In this document: one piece after another, positions 8,572 to 16,929 of the stretch
Layout of the letters: every line of letters starts with the position of its first letter
How positions within the stretch are numbered: position 1 is the first letter of the stretch
Source: Oribacterium sinus
GTDB taxonomy: Bacteria > Bacillota > Clostridia > Lachnospirales > Lachnospiraceae
DNA length: 64,000 nt
Assembly (NCBI RefSeq): GCF_014202695.1
Contig: NZ_JACHHH010000004.1
Span: forward strand, 62,001-126,000
Direction of reading: 5' to 3'
Made by a program: the position numbers and the translations under genes
The notes under the pieces: generated by a model
Seen by the model: the letters and a program-made list of their open reading frames with translations, nothing else
What the model was told of the DNA's origin: nothing
The model's database searches: none

Positions 8572-8660
8572 GGGATAGCCCTGCACGTCAGGAAGAGAAT
8601 TGCACGGTTTCTAAAACCATTGTCACCAAAGAGGGATAGCTCTGCACGTCAGGAAGAGAA
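8572..8660. repeat. Direct repeat pair in the rarA-lipoprotein gap
   Basis: The run GGGATAGCYCTGCACGTCAG followed by GAAGAGAA occurs at 8572-8599 and again at 8633-8660, 61 bp apart. The 339-bp gap 8518-8856 otherwise shows no gene, only the ribosome site of the lipoprotein gene. Confidence 0.6.
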
Positions 8661-8856
8661 GAGATAAGCTTTAGAAAAAATCATGAAAAAGATGTGGAAT
8701 TCCCTGCATTTTCTTCGTATTCTTTAAGAAATAAGACAGAAAAAGGCAATACTATATTCCCATCTATCTGTTAGTATGAAAATGTTCCTTGAATCGGAAC
8801 AGTAGACATTTCTGCATTTGACCGTAAAGAAGTGGAAATACAGTAGGAGGACAACT

Positions 8857-9711
8857 ATGAAAAAAGCGATTTTGATTACCATGGCAGGACTTATGATTTT
8901 TGCAGCAGGCTGTGGAAAGAAGGCAAGCCAGGAATCAAAGGCGGCAGCAGAGGAGCCCAGCTCTGAAGCATTATCGGAGAATAGTCTTAGTGCCAAGATA
9001 CAGAAGATTGAAGAAGGAAAGTTAACGGTAGAAACCGGAGAAGGAAAGGTTTACACCTTTGACAGCAAGGGCGCGAAACTGGATTCTACTTGGGACCTGA
9101 TGGCAGGAGACGAGGTGGAAATCGGCTATGAGGGCACAGAGCCTCAGGACGGCATGACAATTAAAACGGTAACCGTATCCGTTCCTTACGAGTTTACCAC
9201 AGAGGACTTCAATGACGAGTCCAATCTCTACGGTGAAATCACCGCGGTGGACGACAAGAGCATTACCGTAAAGGAAATTCCCGACTTCCGTGAGGCGGCT
9301 ACTCAGGGAGAGGATACAGAAGGCAAGAAGTACGGCGACACCTTCGTTTTCCAAAGACCGGCATTTGAGCTGGATCTTACAAAGGAAGGCTTGGGCGTTG
9401 GCAAGGAAATCAGCATTTACTACCTGGGAGATGTGAAGAACAATCCGTTGGCTTTCTACACCATTACCGAAGATGCGCTGGAAGAGGAAGAGGCCAACAA
9501 CCTTCAGATTAAGGGAACCATCGAGAAGGTAGACGGGGATATCGTTACCTTAAAGTGCGATGACAGCCACAGCTTCCGTTTCACCACAGACGGTAACGCG
9601 GAGGTGAACAAGGCCGCTACGGAAAATGTTGGAAAGACCGTTGTGGTAACCTACAGCACCTCTCTTCGTGCCAGAGTTTCTGTAGCAGAGGGAATCAAGG
9701 CAGCAGAGTAA
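8857..9711 (+). CDS. Lipoprotein of unknown function
   Basis: A 284-residue exported lipoprotein. The signal peptide MKKAILITMAGLMIFAAGC ends in a clear lipobox (FAAGC), so it should be anchored to the outer face of the membrane. The mature part is acidic and looks beta-rich, with repeated short segments of the type IEEGKLTVETGEG, VDDKSITVKEI and VDGDIVTLKCDD. These suggest three related beta-barrel or OB-like modules. The perfect AGGAGG at 8845-8850 fixes the start. It has no obvious operon partner. I do not recognise a named family. Confidence 0.8.
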   Translation: MKKAILITMAGLMIFAAGCGKKASQESKAAAEEPSSEALSENSLSAKIQKIEEGKLTVETGEGKVYTFDSKGAKLDSTWDLMAGDEVEIGYEGTEPQDGMTIKTVTVSVPYEFTTEDFNDESNLYGEITAVDDKSITVKEIPDFREAATQGEDTEGKKYGDTFVFQRPAFELDLTKEGLGVGKEISIYYLGDVKNNPLAFYTITEDALEEEEANNLQIKGTIEKVDGDIVTLKCDDSHSFRFTTDGNAEVNKAATENVGKTVVVTYSTSLRARVSVAEGIKAAE

Positions 9712-9804
9712 GGATTGGGGCTTTGCTGAAAGGGTTTTAAAAATGTTTAAAGCCCGGTCGAAAAAGAGATTGAAAAACAAAATTTAAACATGAAAATGAA
9801 AAAG

Positions 9805-9842
9805 GCAGCCGGAGGGAAGCAGAATTCTCTCCGGCTGCTTTT
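9805..9842. terminator. Bidirectional terminator between convergent genes
   Basis: The arms GCAGCCGGAG (9805-9814) and CTCCGGCTGC (9829-9838) form a 10-bp GC-rich stem. A T-run follows on the plus strand and an A-rich run precedes it, so it can serve the lipoprotein gene and the leftward dtd operon. Confidence 0.85.
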
Positions 9843-9845
9843 GGC

Positions 9846-10058
9846 TTATTCAAATACATCCTCATAGCTTTGAAATTCCGCTTTACCTTCAGCCACCAGC
9901 TGTGCTTCATAAAGCATAGCTTTTATGCAATTTGGAATTTCATTTTTAAGGGCATAAAATTGTTTCTCAAGCTCTTCTCCTGTGAAACCTTGTCGAAGCA
10001 AGTCGTCAAGAATTTCTTTGGAGAAATCCCAATTATCCTCTTTTTGCAAAGTAATCAT
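9846..10058 (-). CDS. Small hypothetical protein downstream of dtd
   Basis: A 70-residue acidic, probably helical protein with no recognised domain; a middle run reads DDLLRQGFTGEELEKQFYAL. Its general look is like small antitoxins or regulators, but no partner toxin is adjacent. AAGGAG lies 7 bp before its ATG. It starts 21 bp after the dtd stop in the same direction, so the two are probably co-transcribed. Codon use fits the neighbours. It is likely a real gene; function unknown. Confidence 0.65.
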   Translation of the reverse strand: MITLQKEDNWDFSKEILDDLLRQGFTGEELEKQFYALKNEIPNCIKAMLYEAQLVAEGKAEFQSYEDVFE

Positions 10059-10078
10059 AAGGAACTCCTTTTCGACTG

Positions 10079-10522
10079 TTAAGACTCACTATCATACATA
10101 ATGGTAAAGGGGCCGTCGTTGATTAAAGCAACCTGCATATCCGCACCGAATTGCCCATGAGCAAGAGGTATTCCCTGCTCTTCCGCCTTTTTACAAAAAT
10201 ACTCATATAAGGCATTGGCATGGTCCGGGGCTCCCGCATTGATAAAGCTGGGGCGGTTTCCCCGACGGGTATCTGCATAGAGGGTGAACTGACTCACCAC
10301 CAAAAGAGAGCCGGAAACATCCCGAATGGAAAGATTGGTTTTTCCATTTTCATCCTCAAAAAGACGGGCATCCAAAACCTTTTTCAGCATCTTATCCGCC
10401 ACTTCCTCCGTATCGGTCTGGCTTACCCCAAGAAGGATCAAATAGCCCTTCTCAATGGCTCCGATGACATTTCCCGAGACGGAAACACTGGCTTCTTTCA
10501 CTCTTTGTACTAAACAACGCAT
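10079..10522 (-). CDS. dtd: D-aminoacyl-tRNA deacylase
   Basis: A 147-residue enzyme that frees tRNA from mischarged D-amino acids (and glycine from tRNA-Ala), a translation quality-control step. Both catalytic signatures are intact: [18 protein letters not shown] in the middle and INDGPFTIM near the end. The opening [15 protein letters not shown] is typical, and the length matches the family. It is the first of two leftward genes with the small protein at 9846. It lies 19 bp after the broken DUF4250 gene. Confidence 0.96.
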   Translation of the reverse strand: MRCLVQRVKEASVSVSGNVIGAIEKGYLILLGVSQTDTEEVADKMLKKVLDARLFEDENGKTNLSIRDVSGSLLVVSQFTLYADTRRGNRPSFINAGAPDHANALYEYFCKKAEEQGIPLAHGQFGADMQVALINDGPFTIMYDSES

Positions 10523-10541
10523 AAAACCTCCTTAGGCTATC

Positions 10542-10719
10542 TTAACGAAACTGCTTCTGACTTTCTTGATATTCAAAACCCGCCGCCTGTAATTTTTGGC
10601 AAAGCTCATCTTTATTCAGCTGTAAATCCAAGCACAAATCTTCTAAACTATTGTATTCATCCCTTAATTTCAGATTTATGAAACTAAGTAAGATAAAAGG
10701 ATCTTTGGGGATATCCATG
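10542..10719 (-). pseudogene. DUF4250-like small gene with a one-base frameshift
   Basis: From the ATG at 10719, behind AGGAG, the frame reads MDIPKDPFILLSF and then meets a stop within 7 codons. Removing one base around 10680 restores the rest, which reads INLKLRDEYNSLEDL ... and ends in YQESQKQFR with a stop at 10542. The restored 58-residue protein matches, as I remember it, the DUF4250 family found widely in Lachnospiraceae. Either the gene is freshly broken or the assembly has a one-base error. The function of DUF4250 is unknown. Confidence 0.7.
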
Positions 10720-11009
10720 ACTGCTCCTTTCTTTTGGGAGGGAAATGCTACCCTGATAAACGAAGACTATCATAGCATAAAAGAGGAGAAAAATGACGAG
10801 TAAACAAACCTGATTATTTGTTGTGGCATATTAAAATAAGAACAAAGAAATATTTATATAAACAAAAATTAGACATATTATATAGTAGAAAGATGCCATA
10901 GCGGAATTTTATAAGAGAAAAAGGTTAAAAATTTATAGGAAAATAGAAAAAATTATGATAATATGCCAGGAGATATACATATTAAAACAGGAGCAGATTG
11001 GAGATTGCT

Positions 11010-12212
11010 ATGGGTAAGAAGAAAAAGCAAAAAGAGAAAAGAACAAAAATTAAAATCGAACCTATAAGTTTGGAGATATATGACCATAATGACAAATTAG
11101 TGCCCCGAATTGAAAGGCCAATAGATGCTCCTGACACAAAACATAATAAAGATAATATAGATATTGATAATAGTGCAGACAAGTTACAACAAAACGAAAA
11201 AAATGGATTTATCACAGGACTTAAAATATTAACAGATTTATTTCCCTTAATAAGCGGGATGATTATTGCTAGTATTGTAGTAGTTCAAATATTTTATGCA
11301 AATATTGCAGAACAGTATTATCATATTGAAAAGAGTTTATTTTTTACTGAAATAGTCTATGATAAGTTAATATATGTGGGTGGATTTGCCATTTTTAACT
11401 TGTTATTTCTCTTGTTGGCGATAGTTATGTATTATAATATCAAAAAGGAGATACCTCTATTTTTTTACATTATTGTATTTTTGATATCTTGTGTTGTTTT
11501 GTCTATTGGATTAGATGCATACGTAAAGAGTATATCCCAAGGAATATATCCTGGAGAAGACATCAATGGAATTACTTTATGTATTTTAAAGTATCCTTTG
11601 GTATTCATTTTTTTATTGTCTTTTTTGGGAACAGTTGGATTTTGGATTATGCTTGACAATATAGTATTGTCCCATATAGTACTGAAATTACAAACACTTA
11701 TAAGTAGGATTAAGAGATTATGCAACAAGGATAAAAAAGCTAAAAAAACTGGTAAGGGGGAATGTAAACAATCTAAAATAATCACAATTATAGTAGCAAT
11801 TATTTTTGTTATCTGTGTTTTATCTGCTGTAGCTGTTATTTGGGCTTGGCTGTGGAATTTTATTTTAGGAGGTGTATTTATTATTAATAAAGAAAGTTAT
11901 TCCCAAAAGAAAACATACGAAATTGTACAAAATAATAATTATACTGAATTAACTGATACATCAGGACAAATCACTTCAGCCTCAAACATCCAAGTAGTCA
12001 TTTTACACCGTGGCTCACAAGTGCTGTTAATGAATGGAGAAATAGATGGTAACGAAGTTATAAATCCTCAGGAAGATGTGTCATCCAGTAACTTGGTGAT
12101 TGATACCAGCTCCTATGAATTTCAGGAAGCGAGTCAATACCGTTTTTATAGAAAAGAATTTAAAAATGTAACGACAAATGCTCCCGAAAATAATGACAAA
12201 CAAGGAGAATAA
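11010..12212 (+). CDS. AT-rich five-helix membrane protein of unknown function
   Basis: A 400-residue protein with a Lys-rich cytosolic N-terminus, then about five hydrophobic helices. The last helix region (VAIIFVICVLSAVAVIWAWL) is followed by a roughly 110-residue soluble tail. The frame also allows TTG at 10998, but the ATG at 11010 has GGAG at a better distance. Composition is clearly more AT-rich than the flanking core genes, which suggests recent acquisition. A 57-residue gene starts 3 bp after its stop. No family is recognised. Confidence 0.7.
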   Translation: MGKKKKQKEKRTKIKIEPISLEIYDHNDKLVPRIERPIDAPDTKHNKDNIDIDNSADKLQQNEKNGFITGLKILTDLFPLISGMIIASIVVVQIFYANIAEQYYHIEKSLFFTEIVYDKLIYVGGFAIFNLLFLLLAIVMYYNIKKEIPLFFYIIVFLISCVVLSIGLDAYVKSISQGIYPGEDINGITLCILKYPLVFIFLLSFLGTVGFWIMLDNIVLSHIVLKLQTLISRIKRLCNKDKKAKKTGKGECKQSKIITIIVAIIFVICVLSAVAVIWAWLWNFILGGVFIINKESYSQKKTYEIVQNNNYTELTDTSGQITSASNIQVVILHRGSQVLLMNGEIDGNEVINPQEDVSSSNLVIDTSSYEFQEASQYRFYRKEFKNVTTNAPENNDKQGE

Positions 12213-12214
12213 CC

Positions 12215-12388
12215 GTGTCCAATACAACATCGGCTTCAGCTTCCGCAACCCATGCTTCTGACCAGTACAATCAAATACAAACAAAGCAAGAACTGATGTC
12301 TATGCTATTGGAAGGAAAACTATCCGGAGAAAAGGAAGGATGGCTTTCTTCGGAAGAAGCAAAAATAATTCTACGTAAAAAGCAATAA
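12215..12388 (+). CDS. Small hypothetical protein after the membrane protein
   Basis: A 57-residue ORF starting with GTG at 12215 behind AAGGAG. It begins SNTTSASASATHASDQYNQ and ends with a helical part KLSGEKEGWLSSEEAKIILR. It starts 3 bp after the membrane protein gene, so the two are translationally close and probably work together. No family recognised. It is short and non-ATG, so moderate confidence only. Confidence 0.55.
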   Translation: MSNTTSASASATHASDQYNQIQTKQELMSMLLEGKLSGEKEGWLSSEEAKIILRKKQ

Positions 12389-12480
12389 ACTATCTAAATT
12401 CGCAATATCTAATTCAACAAAATCCATCTATGCTTTCCTCATAAGCAAAGTTAACTGATACGAGAAAATGAGGAAAGACC

Positions 12481-13167
12481 ATGGGCACAGGCAAGGGAAA
12501 TGAGAACATTCCTTGGATTTATAGAGGCATAGATTTTCAGACTTTGGGAAAACAAATCAAAAAATATCGTGTGTTAAGAGGGCTTCGACAAAGCGATTTG
12601 GCGGAGCTCATTTTTAGTACGACAAATACCATTTCCAGAATAGAAATAGGCGGAATCGGTTGCAGTCTGGAGAATCTCTTACGCATTGCCGATGCCCTGC
12701 AGGTCAGCCCGGATGCCCTGCTCTTTGGAAATTTTAATCCCATGTACAGCCGCTTTTATCCCTATTTTTGGGATATGAAGGAAGAGATTTTGCGGAAAAT
12801 GGAGGAGAACCTTTCTGACATTTTCAAGGAAATATCCTCAAAGGAACAACTGACCTTTGTAGAAAGAGATTTTCAGAAGTGGCTGAAAATGACGAAGCAG
12901 AGCCGGGAGGAAATGGAGGCACAGGCGAAGGAGCAGTCGGAAGAAGAGCTTCACTATTCGGTAGAGGATTATTTATTTTCCGCTACAAAGCTAGCGGATC
13001 CGGAAGAGAAAGTTGTGGAAGAGAATCCGGAGGAGAAAAAGACCAAGGCTCAGCTTCGGAAAGAGGAAAAGGCAAGACAACGAGAAAGTGCAAGAAAGGA
13101 AAAGCAACTTACGCAGGAAGAACAAAGGCAGAGAGTGCGGAAAGAGGCAGTGAGGAAAAAGAAGTAG
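12481..13167 (+). CDS. XRE-family transcriptional regulator with charged tail
   Basis: A 228-residue protein. Residues about 18-75 form a lambda-repressor-like helix-turn-helix: LGKQIKKYRVLRGLRQSDLA, then the recognition part FSTTNTISRIEIG and LENLLRIADALQVSPDALL. The remainder has a helical middle part and a very Lys/Glu/Arg-rich tail (about residues 175-228) that looks like a coiled or disordered region. It sits just upstream of a degenerate tandem repeat array and a DUF4143 ATPase gene in the same direction, so it might bind that array. That link is inference. Confidence 0.82.
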   Translation: MGTGKGNENIPWIYRGIDFQTLGKQIKKYRVLRGLRQSDLAELIFSTTNTISRIEIGGIGCSLENLLRIADALQVSPDALLFGNFNPMYSRFYPYFWDMKEEILRKMEENLSDIFKEISSKEQLTFVERDFQKWLKMTKQSREEMEAQAKEQSEEELHYSVEDYLFSATKLADPEEKVVEENPEEKKTKAQLRKEEKARQRESARKEKQLTQEEQRQRVRKEAVRKKK

Positions 13168-13173
13168 CATAGG

Positions 13174-13399
13174 AAATCCATCGAGTTATACGGTGTTGAA
13201 CTGGAAATTTAAAATCTATCGAGTTGAGAATTGAACCGGATTCAAAATCCATTGGGTTGAAAAAGTGAAATTCATCGAACTGGAAATTCAAAATTTATCG
13301 AACTGGAAATTTAGAATTCATCGAATTGGAAATTCAAAATCTCTCGAATTGAAAATATGAAATCTATCGAGTTGAAATTTACAAATCTCTCGAATTGAA
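13174..13399. repeat. Degenerate tandem array, period about 23 bp
   Basis: About nine copies of a unit with core ATCGARTTGRAAATTYA fill the gap between the XRE regulator and the ATPase gene. The last five are closest to each other with a 22-24 bp period; the first ones are longer and more divergent. The last units overlap a promoter. There are no unique spacers between repeats, so it is not a CRISPR array. Confidence 0.8.
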
Positions 13400-13406
13400 C
13401 TATAAT
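13378..13406 (+). promoter_or_regulatory. Probable promoter of the DUF4143 ATPase gene
   Basis: TTTACA (13378-13383) and TATAAT (13401-13406) are separated by 17 bp. The -35 box and spacer lie inside the last tandem repeats, so a protein bound to the repeats would be expected to affect this promoter. Confidence 0.6.
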
Positions 13407-13432
13407 CACAAGAGAAATTGTGGAGGTAGAGC

Positions 13433-14710
13433 ATGAGGAGAGACTTATATCAGGTGAGAATTATTGATGATTCTGTAGAGACTTATTTAAAGACTTTTGG
13501 GGCGGTATGCATCGAAGGTCCGAAGTGGTGCGGAAAAACCTGGACTTCTGCCTACCATAGTCGAAGTGAGTTTTACTTGGCAGACCCTACAGGAAATTTT
13601 CAAAATAGAAAGCTGGCGGAACTGGATCCGTCTCTTGTTTTAGAGGGAGACGCTCCTCGCTTGTTGGACGAATGGCAGGAGGTTCCCTCCCTTTGGGATG
13701 CGGTTCGTTTTGCAGTGGATTTATCAAAGGAAAAGGGAAGATTTATTCTAACCGGTTCTGCGACACCGAATCAGAAGGGCATCCTGCACAGTGGGGCAGG
13801 ACGAATTGCACGCCTGAGAATGCGGCCGATGTCTTTATTTGAAAGCGGAAAATCCAGTGGAAAGGTTTCCTTAAAGGGCATTTGCTCCGGAAGTCTGGAA
13901 TCCCAACTTACCGGAGAAGTGCAGCTTAGTGATTTGATTGACTATATTATTCGTGGCGGTTGGCCGAATAATCAGGATTTGCCCTTGGAGCAAGCTGCTT
14001 TGCTGCCGAAGGAGTATATTTCTGCAATTCTAAATGATGATATAGAGCGTATAGACGGTGTAAAAAGAGACCGACACAAGATGGAACTGCTCCTTCGTTC
14101 TCTTGCCAGAAATGAAGCCACCACAGTGAGTAATAAAAAGCTGAAGGATGATATCAAAGACATTGACCATGAAGACATTGTGGTAGAGACTGTTGCAACC
14201 TATTTGGATATTTTAAACAGGCTCTTTCTGATTGATAATCAAAAACCTTACGGTGCAGAATTACGTTCCACAATACGGGTAAAGCAGGCGGAAAAACGGC
14301 ATTTGGCTGACCCTTCTTTAGCATGCGCTTTACTCAATGCAAGTCCGGAAATGTTGAAAAATGACTTAAATACCTTGGGATTTTTATTTGAGGCTCTGTG
14401 TGAGAGAGACTTGAAGATTTATGCCGAATCCTTTGGCGCATCTCTATATCACTATCAGGATTATCGAAATCGGGAAATGGATGCGGTTATTGTTACCCCT
14501 GAGGGAGAGTGGTGTGGAATCGAAATCAAGCTGGGAGCGAATCAAATCGATGAAGCAGCCCAAAATCTCTTGAAGATTAAAGAGGAAATTTCGGCGGAAA
14601 ATAAAGGCAAAGAGCCTAAAAGTCTGTGTGTGGTTTGCGGCCTTAGCAATGCCGCTTATCAAAGAGAAGATGGCGTATTTGTGGTGCCCTTAACAGCGCT
14701 GGGAGTTTGA
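13433..14710 (+). CDS. AAA ATPase with DUF4143 domain
   Basis: A 425-residue protein of the common bacterial AAA-14/DUF4143 family. The N-terminal ATPase part shows Walker A GPKWCGKTW (about residues 30-38), Walker B in RLLDEWQEVPSLWD and sensor-like FILTGSATP. The C-terminal DUF4143 part follows, with the nuclease-like EIKLGANQIDEA near residue 365. The family is frequent in accessory regions and its role is not settled. A GGAGG ribosome site lies just before the ATG. It follows the tandem array and precedes the tRNA cluster, and a tRNA promoter lies 24 bp after its stop. Confidence 0.85.
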   Translation: MRRDLYQVRIIDDSVETYLKTFGAVCIEGPKWCGKTWTSAYHSRSEFYLADPTGNFQNRKLAELDPSLVLEGDAPRLLDEWQEVPSLWDAVRFAVDLSKEKGRFILTGSATPNQKGILHSGAGRIARLRMRPMSLFESGKSSGKVSLKGICSGSLESQLTGEVQLSDLIDYIIRGGWPNNQDLPLEQAALLPKEYISAILNDDIERIDGVKRDRHKMELLLRSLARNEATTVSNKKLKDDIKDIDHEDIVVETVATYLDILNRLFLIDNQKPYGAELRSTIRVKQAEKRHLADPSLACALLNASPEMLKNDLNTLGFLFEALCERDLKIYAESFGASLYHYQDYRNREMDAVIVTPEGEWCGIEIKLGANQIDEAAQNLLKIKEEISAENKGKEPKSLCVVCGLSNAAYQREDGVFVVPLTALGV

Positions 14711-14733
14711 TTTTAGGTTTTTTCAAAAATTTG

Positions 14734-14762
14734 TTGACAAGAAGCTATCCATGTTGTAATAT
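14734..14762 (+). promoter_or_regulatory. Promoter of the tRNA cluster
   Basis: TTGACA at 14734-14739 and TAATAT at 14757-14762 with a 17-bp spacer stand 35 bp upstream of the first tRNA. Confidence 0.75.
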
Positions 14763-14796
14763 ACCATTCGTGCCTTGAAAATTTTAAAGGTTATAT

Positions 14797-14867
14797 GCGG
14801 GTGTAGTTCAATGGTAGAATGTCAGCCTTCCAAGCTGAACACGTGGGTTCGATTCCCATCACCCGCT
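14797..14867 (+). tRNA. tRNA-Gly (anticodon TCC)
   Basis: The acceptor arms GCGGGTG and CACCCGC pair fully. The anticodon loop CTTCCAA gives TCC, and the T-arm carries GGTTCGATTCC. CCA is not encoded. It is the first of three closely spaced tRNAs. Confidence 0.95.
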
Positions 14868-14873
14868 TTTTTT

Positions 14874-14946
<73 letters not shown>

Positions 14947-14958
14947 TTTGCCACACAT

Positions 14959-15030
14959 GCGCGAGTGGTAGAGTGGTACTATGTCTCCTTGCCAAGGAGA
15001 AGGTCGCGGGTTCGATTCCCGTCTCGCGCT
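14959..15030 (+). tRNA. tRNA-Gly (anticodon GCC), integration target
   Basis: The acceptor arms GCGCGAG and CTCGCGC pair fully, and the anticodon loop TTGCCAA gives GCC. The last 24 bases are repeated at 42964-42987, so this tRNA is the attachment site of the 28-kb element. The element restores the tRNA 3' end on integration, leaving the gene intact. Confidence 0.95.
15007..15030. other. attL: left copy of the 24-bp attachment core
   Basis: The 3' end of tRNA-Gly(GCC), from CGGGTTCGATTCCCG through the acceptor strand TCTCGCGCT, is identical to 42964-42987. The sequences beyond the core differ on both sides. The integrase gene starts nearby, as expected for a tRNA-targeting tyrosine recombinase. 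Confidence 0.92.
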
Positions 15031-15057
15031 TGCTACCACCAATAGTGTTGGAAGTTA

Positions 15058-15090
15058 CAAAAAAAGGGGCTTTGGAGAGGTCCTTTTTTT
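15058..15090 (+). terminator. Terminator-like hairpin after the tRNA cluster, inside the element
   Basis: An A-run with GG on the left pairs with CC and a T7 run on the right, with an interrupted stem between. Because it lies past the attL core it belongs to the element and would replace the terminator that was displaced to 42997-43033. Confidence 0.55.
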
Positions 15091-15105
15091 GTGCTTCTAG
15101 TTCGG

Positions 15106-15138
15106 GTTGAATAGTACATTTAAAATGTACTATTCAAC
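15106..15138. terminator. Perfect 15-bp hairpin overlapping the integrase stop
   Basis: The arms GTTGAATAGTACATT (15106-15120) and AATGTACTATTCAAC (15124-15138) are perfect complements around a 3-base loop. The right arm encodes the last residues of the integrase (KLNST). It may end integrase transcription or mark a recombinase arm site. Confidence 0.6.
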
Positions 15139-16088
15139 TTAGATAGCAATGAATCCTTCTCTTCCAGGTCAAAGATGTATTTATAGGTTGTCTCTACATT
15201 TCGATGTCCTAGTAAGGATTGTATTGTTTTAACATTAAAGCCATAGTAGTTAAGCTTTGATGCGTAGGTTCTACGTAGTGCATGGGATGATTTTAAAGGA
15301 CTGATACCTCGTATTTTTTGGTATTTATATAGCCTGTGATTTAGCATAGATGTGGTTATTAATTTACCATCCTGATAAAAAATATATTCTGATTTTTCCG
15401 ATAGCTCCTTAATTACATCTAATACTTCCTGCGCTTTTTCCGGAATAGGAATAATTCTATCGCTTGAATCTTCCTGTCCACTACGTGCAGTTTTAGTATA
15501 TTCAACCACTTTATAGCAATGATTACCATGAGCATCAATACTCTTTTCGTATTGCCGTTGGATATGAATTTTATTATCGCAAATATCACTCCATTTAATA
15601 GCAAGTAGTTCTCCAACACGTAATCCCATAAATAAATTGAATTGAATAGCAAGTGGGACAAAGCTCCCAGAATCTTTAAAATCTTTCTTGCACTCCTCTA
15701 ATATAATAAATTCTTCATGTAAAAGAAAGACTTTTTTTCTTGCATTATTTCTTTTTTTAGCAAGAGTTCTGCTAGTTAATTTTATTTTATCTATGATATT
15801 TTCTGAAACATATTCATGAACGAGAGCTAAGTGAAAAACTCCTCTTAGAATGCTGCGTATATTGCTCCATTCTTGGGTTGTAAGCTTTGGAAAGTCTTTT
15901 ATTAATGAATTAGCCCATTCTTCAATAATGGAGAGACTAATATCTTTTAACTCATATTCTATCCATTTTGAGTGTGCAATATATTTTTCATATCGTTGTT
16001 TGTGCCGGAGGATAGTAACGTCTTTTAGATTAGTTTTTTTGAGAGATTCTATCCACTCAGCATAACAATATTTAAATGTATGAATCAT
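15120..16088 (-). CDS. Tyrosine-type site-specific integrase
   Basis: A 322-residue phage-type integrase that should excise and integrate the element at tRNA-Gly(GCC). The N-terminal half is the SAM-like DNA-binding part (FKYCYAEWIESLKKTN onward). The catalytic half has Arg in FMGLRVGELLAIKW, a Lys-containing beta hairpin, His-Leu/Arg-Arg in SSHALRRTYASKL, the second His in LLGHRNVETTYKYI and the Tyr nucleophile in that run. It is read leftward, ending 90 bp from attL. No separate excisionase is obvious; the small proteins at 17612 or 17877 are possible candidates. The upstream 328-bp gap holds AT-rich dyads. Confidence 0.94.
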   Translation of the reverse strand: MIHTFKYCYAEWIESLKKTNLKDVTILRHKQRYEKYIAHSKWIEYELKDISLSIIEEWANSLIKDFPKLTTQEWSNIRSILRGVFHLALVHEYVSENIIDKIKLTSRTLAKKRNNARKKVFLLHEEFIILEECKKDFKDSGSFVPLAIQFNLFMGLRVGELLAIKWSDICDNKIHIQRQYEKSIDAHGNHCYKVVEYTKTARSGQEDSSDRIIPIPEKAQEVLDVIKELSEKSEYIFYQDGKLITTSMLNHRLYKYQKIRGISPLKSSHALRRTYASKLNYYGFNVKTIQSLLGHRNVETTYKYIFDLEEKDSLLSKLNSTF

Positions 16089-16416
16089 TTATTCTCTCCC
16101 TATAGATAATTCATTATATATATTATATATAATATTACTTACATTGTAAATATATTATATATATTTTATTTTAGATTTTATACTAAGTATATGATAGATA
16201 GATGAATATTGCTACTTTAATATATATTTAATCATGTTCACAAATTGTTCACAAAAATATCTCTTAAAAACAAATTAAAAAGTACTCTACAATGGCTTTT
16301 AATAAGACTTCGGCGAGTTCACTATTTTGTTCGCTTATGTTCTTTGCATTATGGTAAAATTCTACAATAGATAAGTTTGTATACATTTATATTATTATTG
16401 TGAAAGGATACAGACT
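16089..16416. promoter_or_regulatory. AT-rich divergent control region of the element
   Basis: This gap separates the leftward integrase from the rightward transfer operon. It holds overlapping dyads made of TATATAAT/ATTATATA with ACATTGT between them (about 16110-16165). Related motifs recur before or after other element genes (17532-17582, 18211-18256, 31676-31700, 34820-34865). A promoter for the operon is likely near 16340-16400, but no clear boxes stand out. No gene is seen here. Confidence 0.5.
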
Positions 16417-16929
16417 ATGGAAGAGCTGAATAGTACACTAAATGCTACAGAATCAACTCTAGAATCATTAAATCGGATTCTTACTGCTATACTCGAACGA
16501 CTTATCCTAGAGTCAAAAAAAGAGCAAGATAAAAGTGTTTTAAATAGACTTAAATCCTATGCTGAGCAGGGTGGGAGGATATATTCGATTCCGATAAATC
16601 GCAAGTCACAAGAATTGTTTGAAAATTCTTTAAATACTGAACGTGTGCTCGCTTACAAATGTGAATCGGTTGAGGATCCAGGAAAATACCAGTACCTTGT
16701 AAGAGATTGTGATGTTAATAAATTGGTGCCATACATCAAAGAATCAATGTCTATATCGAATGACAATACTGGTCAAAAAGAAAAATTAAGAGACCATAAA
16801 TATGTTGCCGATAAAAAGCTCGATGATGTTTTAACTAAAGCTGAGGCAAAACTTGCTGCGAAAGAAAAAGATAGGGCTTTAAGAAAAGCAAGAAATAATG
16901 ATAAAAGAGGTAGGAAATATGAACGATAA
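16417..16929 (+). CDS. Hypothetical element protein, first gene of the transfer operon
   Basis: A 170-residue charged, soluble protein. The N-terminus (NSTLNATESTLESLNRILTAILERLI) looks like a coiled coil. A central part reads GGRIYSIPINRKSQELFENS and CESVEDPGKYQYLVRDCDVN, which loosely recalls the DUF3801/PcfB proteins of Gram-positive conjugative elements. The C-terminal 40 residues are a Lys/Arg-rich helix. AAGGATAC precedes the ATG. The next gene overlaps its end by 11 bp, so they are coupled. The PcfB resemblance is weak. Confidence 0.65.
   Translation: MEELNSTLNATESTLESLNRILTAILERLILESKKEQDKSVLNRLKSYAEQGGRIYSIPINRKSQELFENSLNTERVLAYKCESVEDPGKYQYLVRDCDVNKLVPYIKESMSISNDNTGQKEKLRDHKYVADKKLDDVLTKAEAKLAAKEKDRALRKARNNDKRGRKYER

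Noticed and set aside
13174-13399. Possible CRISPR array
   Set aside because: Repeats abut without unique spacers, drift strongly, and no cas genes are in the window.
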